Positions 6,452 through 7,486 of a stretch of 7,486 nt of DNA are shown here, in pieces. How positions within the stretch are numbered: the first letter of the stretch is position 1; each line of letters begins with the position of its first letter. Both the position numbers and the translations under genes were made by a program. The stretch spans positions 1-7,486 of the forward strand of contig CAIJKT010001046.1 of assembly GCA_903821255.1 (NCBI GenBank), read 5' to 3'. The stretch is from an uncultured Lentisphaeria bacterium. GTDB taxonomy: Bacteria > Verrucomicrobiota > Lentisphaeria > Victivallales > Victivallaceae. Under the pieces are notes generated by a model. That model ran no database searches and was not told the origin of the DNA. It saw nothing but the letters and a program-made list of their open reading frames with translations.

Positions 6452-7486
6452 TTTTTAGCGTCACCCGCGGTTTGGTTTTTTTTAAGCTTATACACTATAT
6501 ATTGCTGATTCTCAATTACTTTCCCGACTTCCGGAGATTGTTCGAAAAATTTAAGTCTGTCCAGCGGCCAGCCTTTGTCGTACATCACGCCTTTGTATTT
6601 ATAATTGAAGCGCTTCGCCACCACTACCGTGGCAATATGGTTGGCATGCATGTTCCGCACTATCGCGTTGTTGCTGAAAACTTCATGCGTCCAGGTGGCA
6701 TTGATGCCGGGAATGTAGTAGGACGCCAGTTCCCATTCCTCCCAGAAGACTCTTTCATTCTTCGGCTGCTGCTTCAGGTAATCCAGCACCTCGGCGGTAC
6801 CGGTGGACTTCAACTGCCGGCTTTGCAGGGTGTAGCCGATGGCGGCGGCATATTGAATAAGCGCAACCGCGATTATCAGGCAGAACACGGTTCGGGCATG
6901 CCTGAAATTGCACAGTCCGCTGAACATGATGACCAGCACGGGAAAGACGATAATCAGATAGCGTCCGTAGCGCCGGGCGAAGAGGAACCACATCAGAAAG
7001 AAAAATCCGCCCATCATCAGCAGTATCCAGTATTTGCGCCACAGCCCCAGCAGGTATTCCCGCGTTCCGTGAAGCTGGATCAGCGCCAGCAGGATCAGCA
7101 GCGGAATCCCGAACCCGAACCACTGCAGAAAATTAGGCAGCGGAATATCCGAGGCGGGACGGTTGTTGGCGATATAGGCAAAACCGGACGGCTCCGGAAT
7201 CCCGGCGGCCGGATTGGCTTTGACCTTGATCTCGAACCCTTCGCCGGGCGGCGGGGGCGGGGGAGCTTTCAGCGGTACGCTGATGCCGGCGGCAGCGGCG
7301 ATCTGCGCCAGATTGCGCACGATCATGTCGTCGCTGCCGAAATTTTTGCCTCTGAACCATACGTCCCAGCCGATCAGCGCCAGGAATATCAGCAGGCAGC
7401 CGGCGACGGTCAGCACGGCCCGGCCAATGTTTTTCTTATATTGCATGGCGCAGAGCACCGCGAGAATCAGGAAATATACCGGGATC
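6448..7486 (-). CDS. GT-C-like membrane glycosyltransferase, N-terminus beyond window
   Basis: The frame is open to the window end (7486), so this is the C-terminal 345 residues of a longer protein; the in-frame GTG at 7458 lies in a membrane helix (IPVYFLILAVLCAM) and is not a credible start. The visible part has a helix pair, then a long extracytoplasmic loop containing six consecutive prolines (7246-7263), then helices near GFGIPLLILLALI, YWILLMMGGFFFLMWFLF and YLIIVFPVLVIMFSG, preceded by RRYGRY. It then has a final helix and a soluble C-terminal domain of about 126 residues ending VIENQQYIVYKLKKNQ. This order and the ending match the next gene (KVCENPTYIIYELK), so it is most likely a paralogous GT-C enzyme. 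The catalytic first loop lies outside the window, so function rests on the paralogy. An O-antigen ligase or polymerase is a less likely alternative. It overlaps the next gene by 4 bp. Confidence 0.7.
   Translation of the reverse strand, partial: IPVYFLILAVLCAMQYKKNIGRAVLTVAGCLLIFLALIGWDVWFRGKNFGSDDMIVRNLAQIAAAAGISVPLKAPPPPPPGEGFEIKVKANPAAGIPEPSGFAYIANNRPASDIPLPNFLQWFGFGIPLLILLALIQLHGTREYLLGLWRKYWILLMMGGFFFLMWFLFARRYGRYLIIVFPVLVIMFSGLCNFRHARTVFCLIIAVALIQYAAAIGYTLQSRQLKSTGTAEVLDYLKQQPKNERVFWEEWELASYYIPGINATWTHEVFSNNAIVRNMHANHIATVVVAKRFNYKYKGVMYDKGWPLDRLKFFEQSPEVGKVIENQQYIVYKLKKNQTAGDAKK

Noticed and set aside
7456..7458. GTG at 7458 as the start of the last - strand gene
   Set aside because: The frame continues open to the window edge and encodes the first half of a membrane helix; the protein also lacks the N-terminal GT-C half seen in its paralogue.

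Overview
The window joins a housekeeping block on the + strand (1-2409) to a surface-glycan block on the - strand (2427-7486). The two blocks converge with 17 bp between their stop codons. About 96-99% of the window is coding, and the only intergenic gap of any size is 67 bp (1288-1354). I see no rRNA, tRNA, CRISPR array, insertion sequence or attachment site. Both ends cut through genes: secY lacks its N-terminus, and the last - strand gene lacks its N-terminal part.

The organism is a bacterium, most likely Gram-negative, because the - strand genes imply glycan assembly across an inner membrane with a periplasmic side. The wording of SecY (for example VGRQKINQYTRYLTV) and the moderate GC content recall the PVC group (Verrucomicrobiota, Lentisphaerota, Kiritimatiellota). 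That is a recollection of family style, not a database result, and should be held loosely.

+ strand: secY (protein translocase channel, 3' part), then cmk (cytidylate kinase, complete, with all expected CMP-binding residues), then a YbgC/FadM-type hotdog thioesterase whose ATG overlaps the cmk stop by 4 bp. secY normally closes a ribosomal-protein operon. A cmk-thioesterase pair directly after it is not the usual neighbourhood.

- strand, in transcription order from 7486 down to 2427: a GT-C type polytopic membrane glycosyltransferase (C-terminal 345 residues only), a second complete GT-C glycosyltransferase (518 aa), a Wzx/MATE-like lipid-linked glycan flippase (496 aa), and a soluble GT-A, GT8-like glycosyltransferase (327 aa). 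Junctions are 4 bp overlap, 11 bp overlap and 4 bp gap, so this is almost certainly one operon. The simplest model is that the GT-A enzyme adds a sugar to a lipid-linked glycan on the cytoplasmic face, the flippase moves it across the inner membrane, and the two GT-C enzymes add sugars from polyprenyl-phosphate donors on the periplasmic face. The polymerase, ligase and initiating enzymes are not in the window, so the product (O-antigen-like polymer, lipid A decoration, exopolysaccharide or protein glycan) cannot be named.

The most interesting feature is the pair of adjacent, divergent GT-C enzymes. They share a C-terminal soluble domain and a proline-rich periplasmic loop, one of which contains six consecutive prolines. 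This looks like an old tandem duplication followed by specialisation. I did not find a clearly new class of system; the glycan cassette is the best candidate for follow-up.
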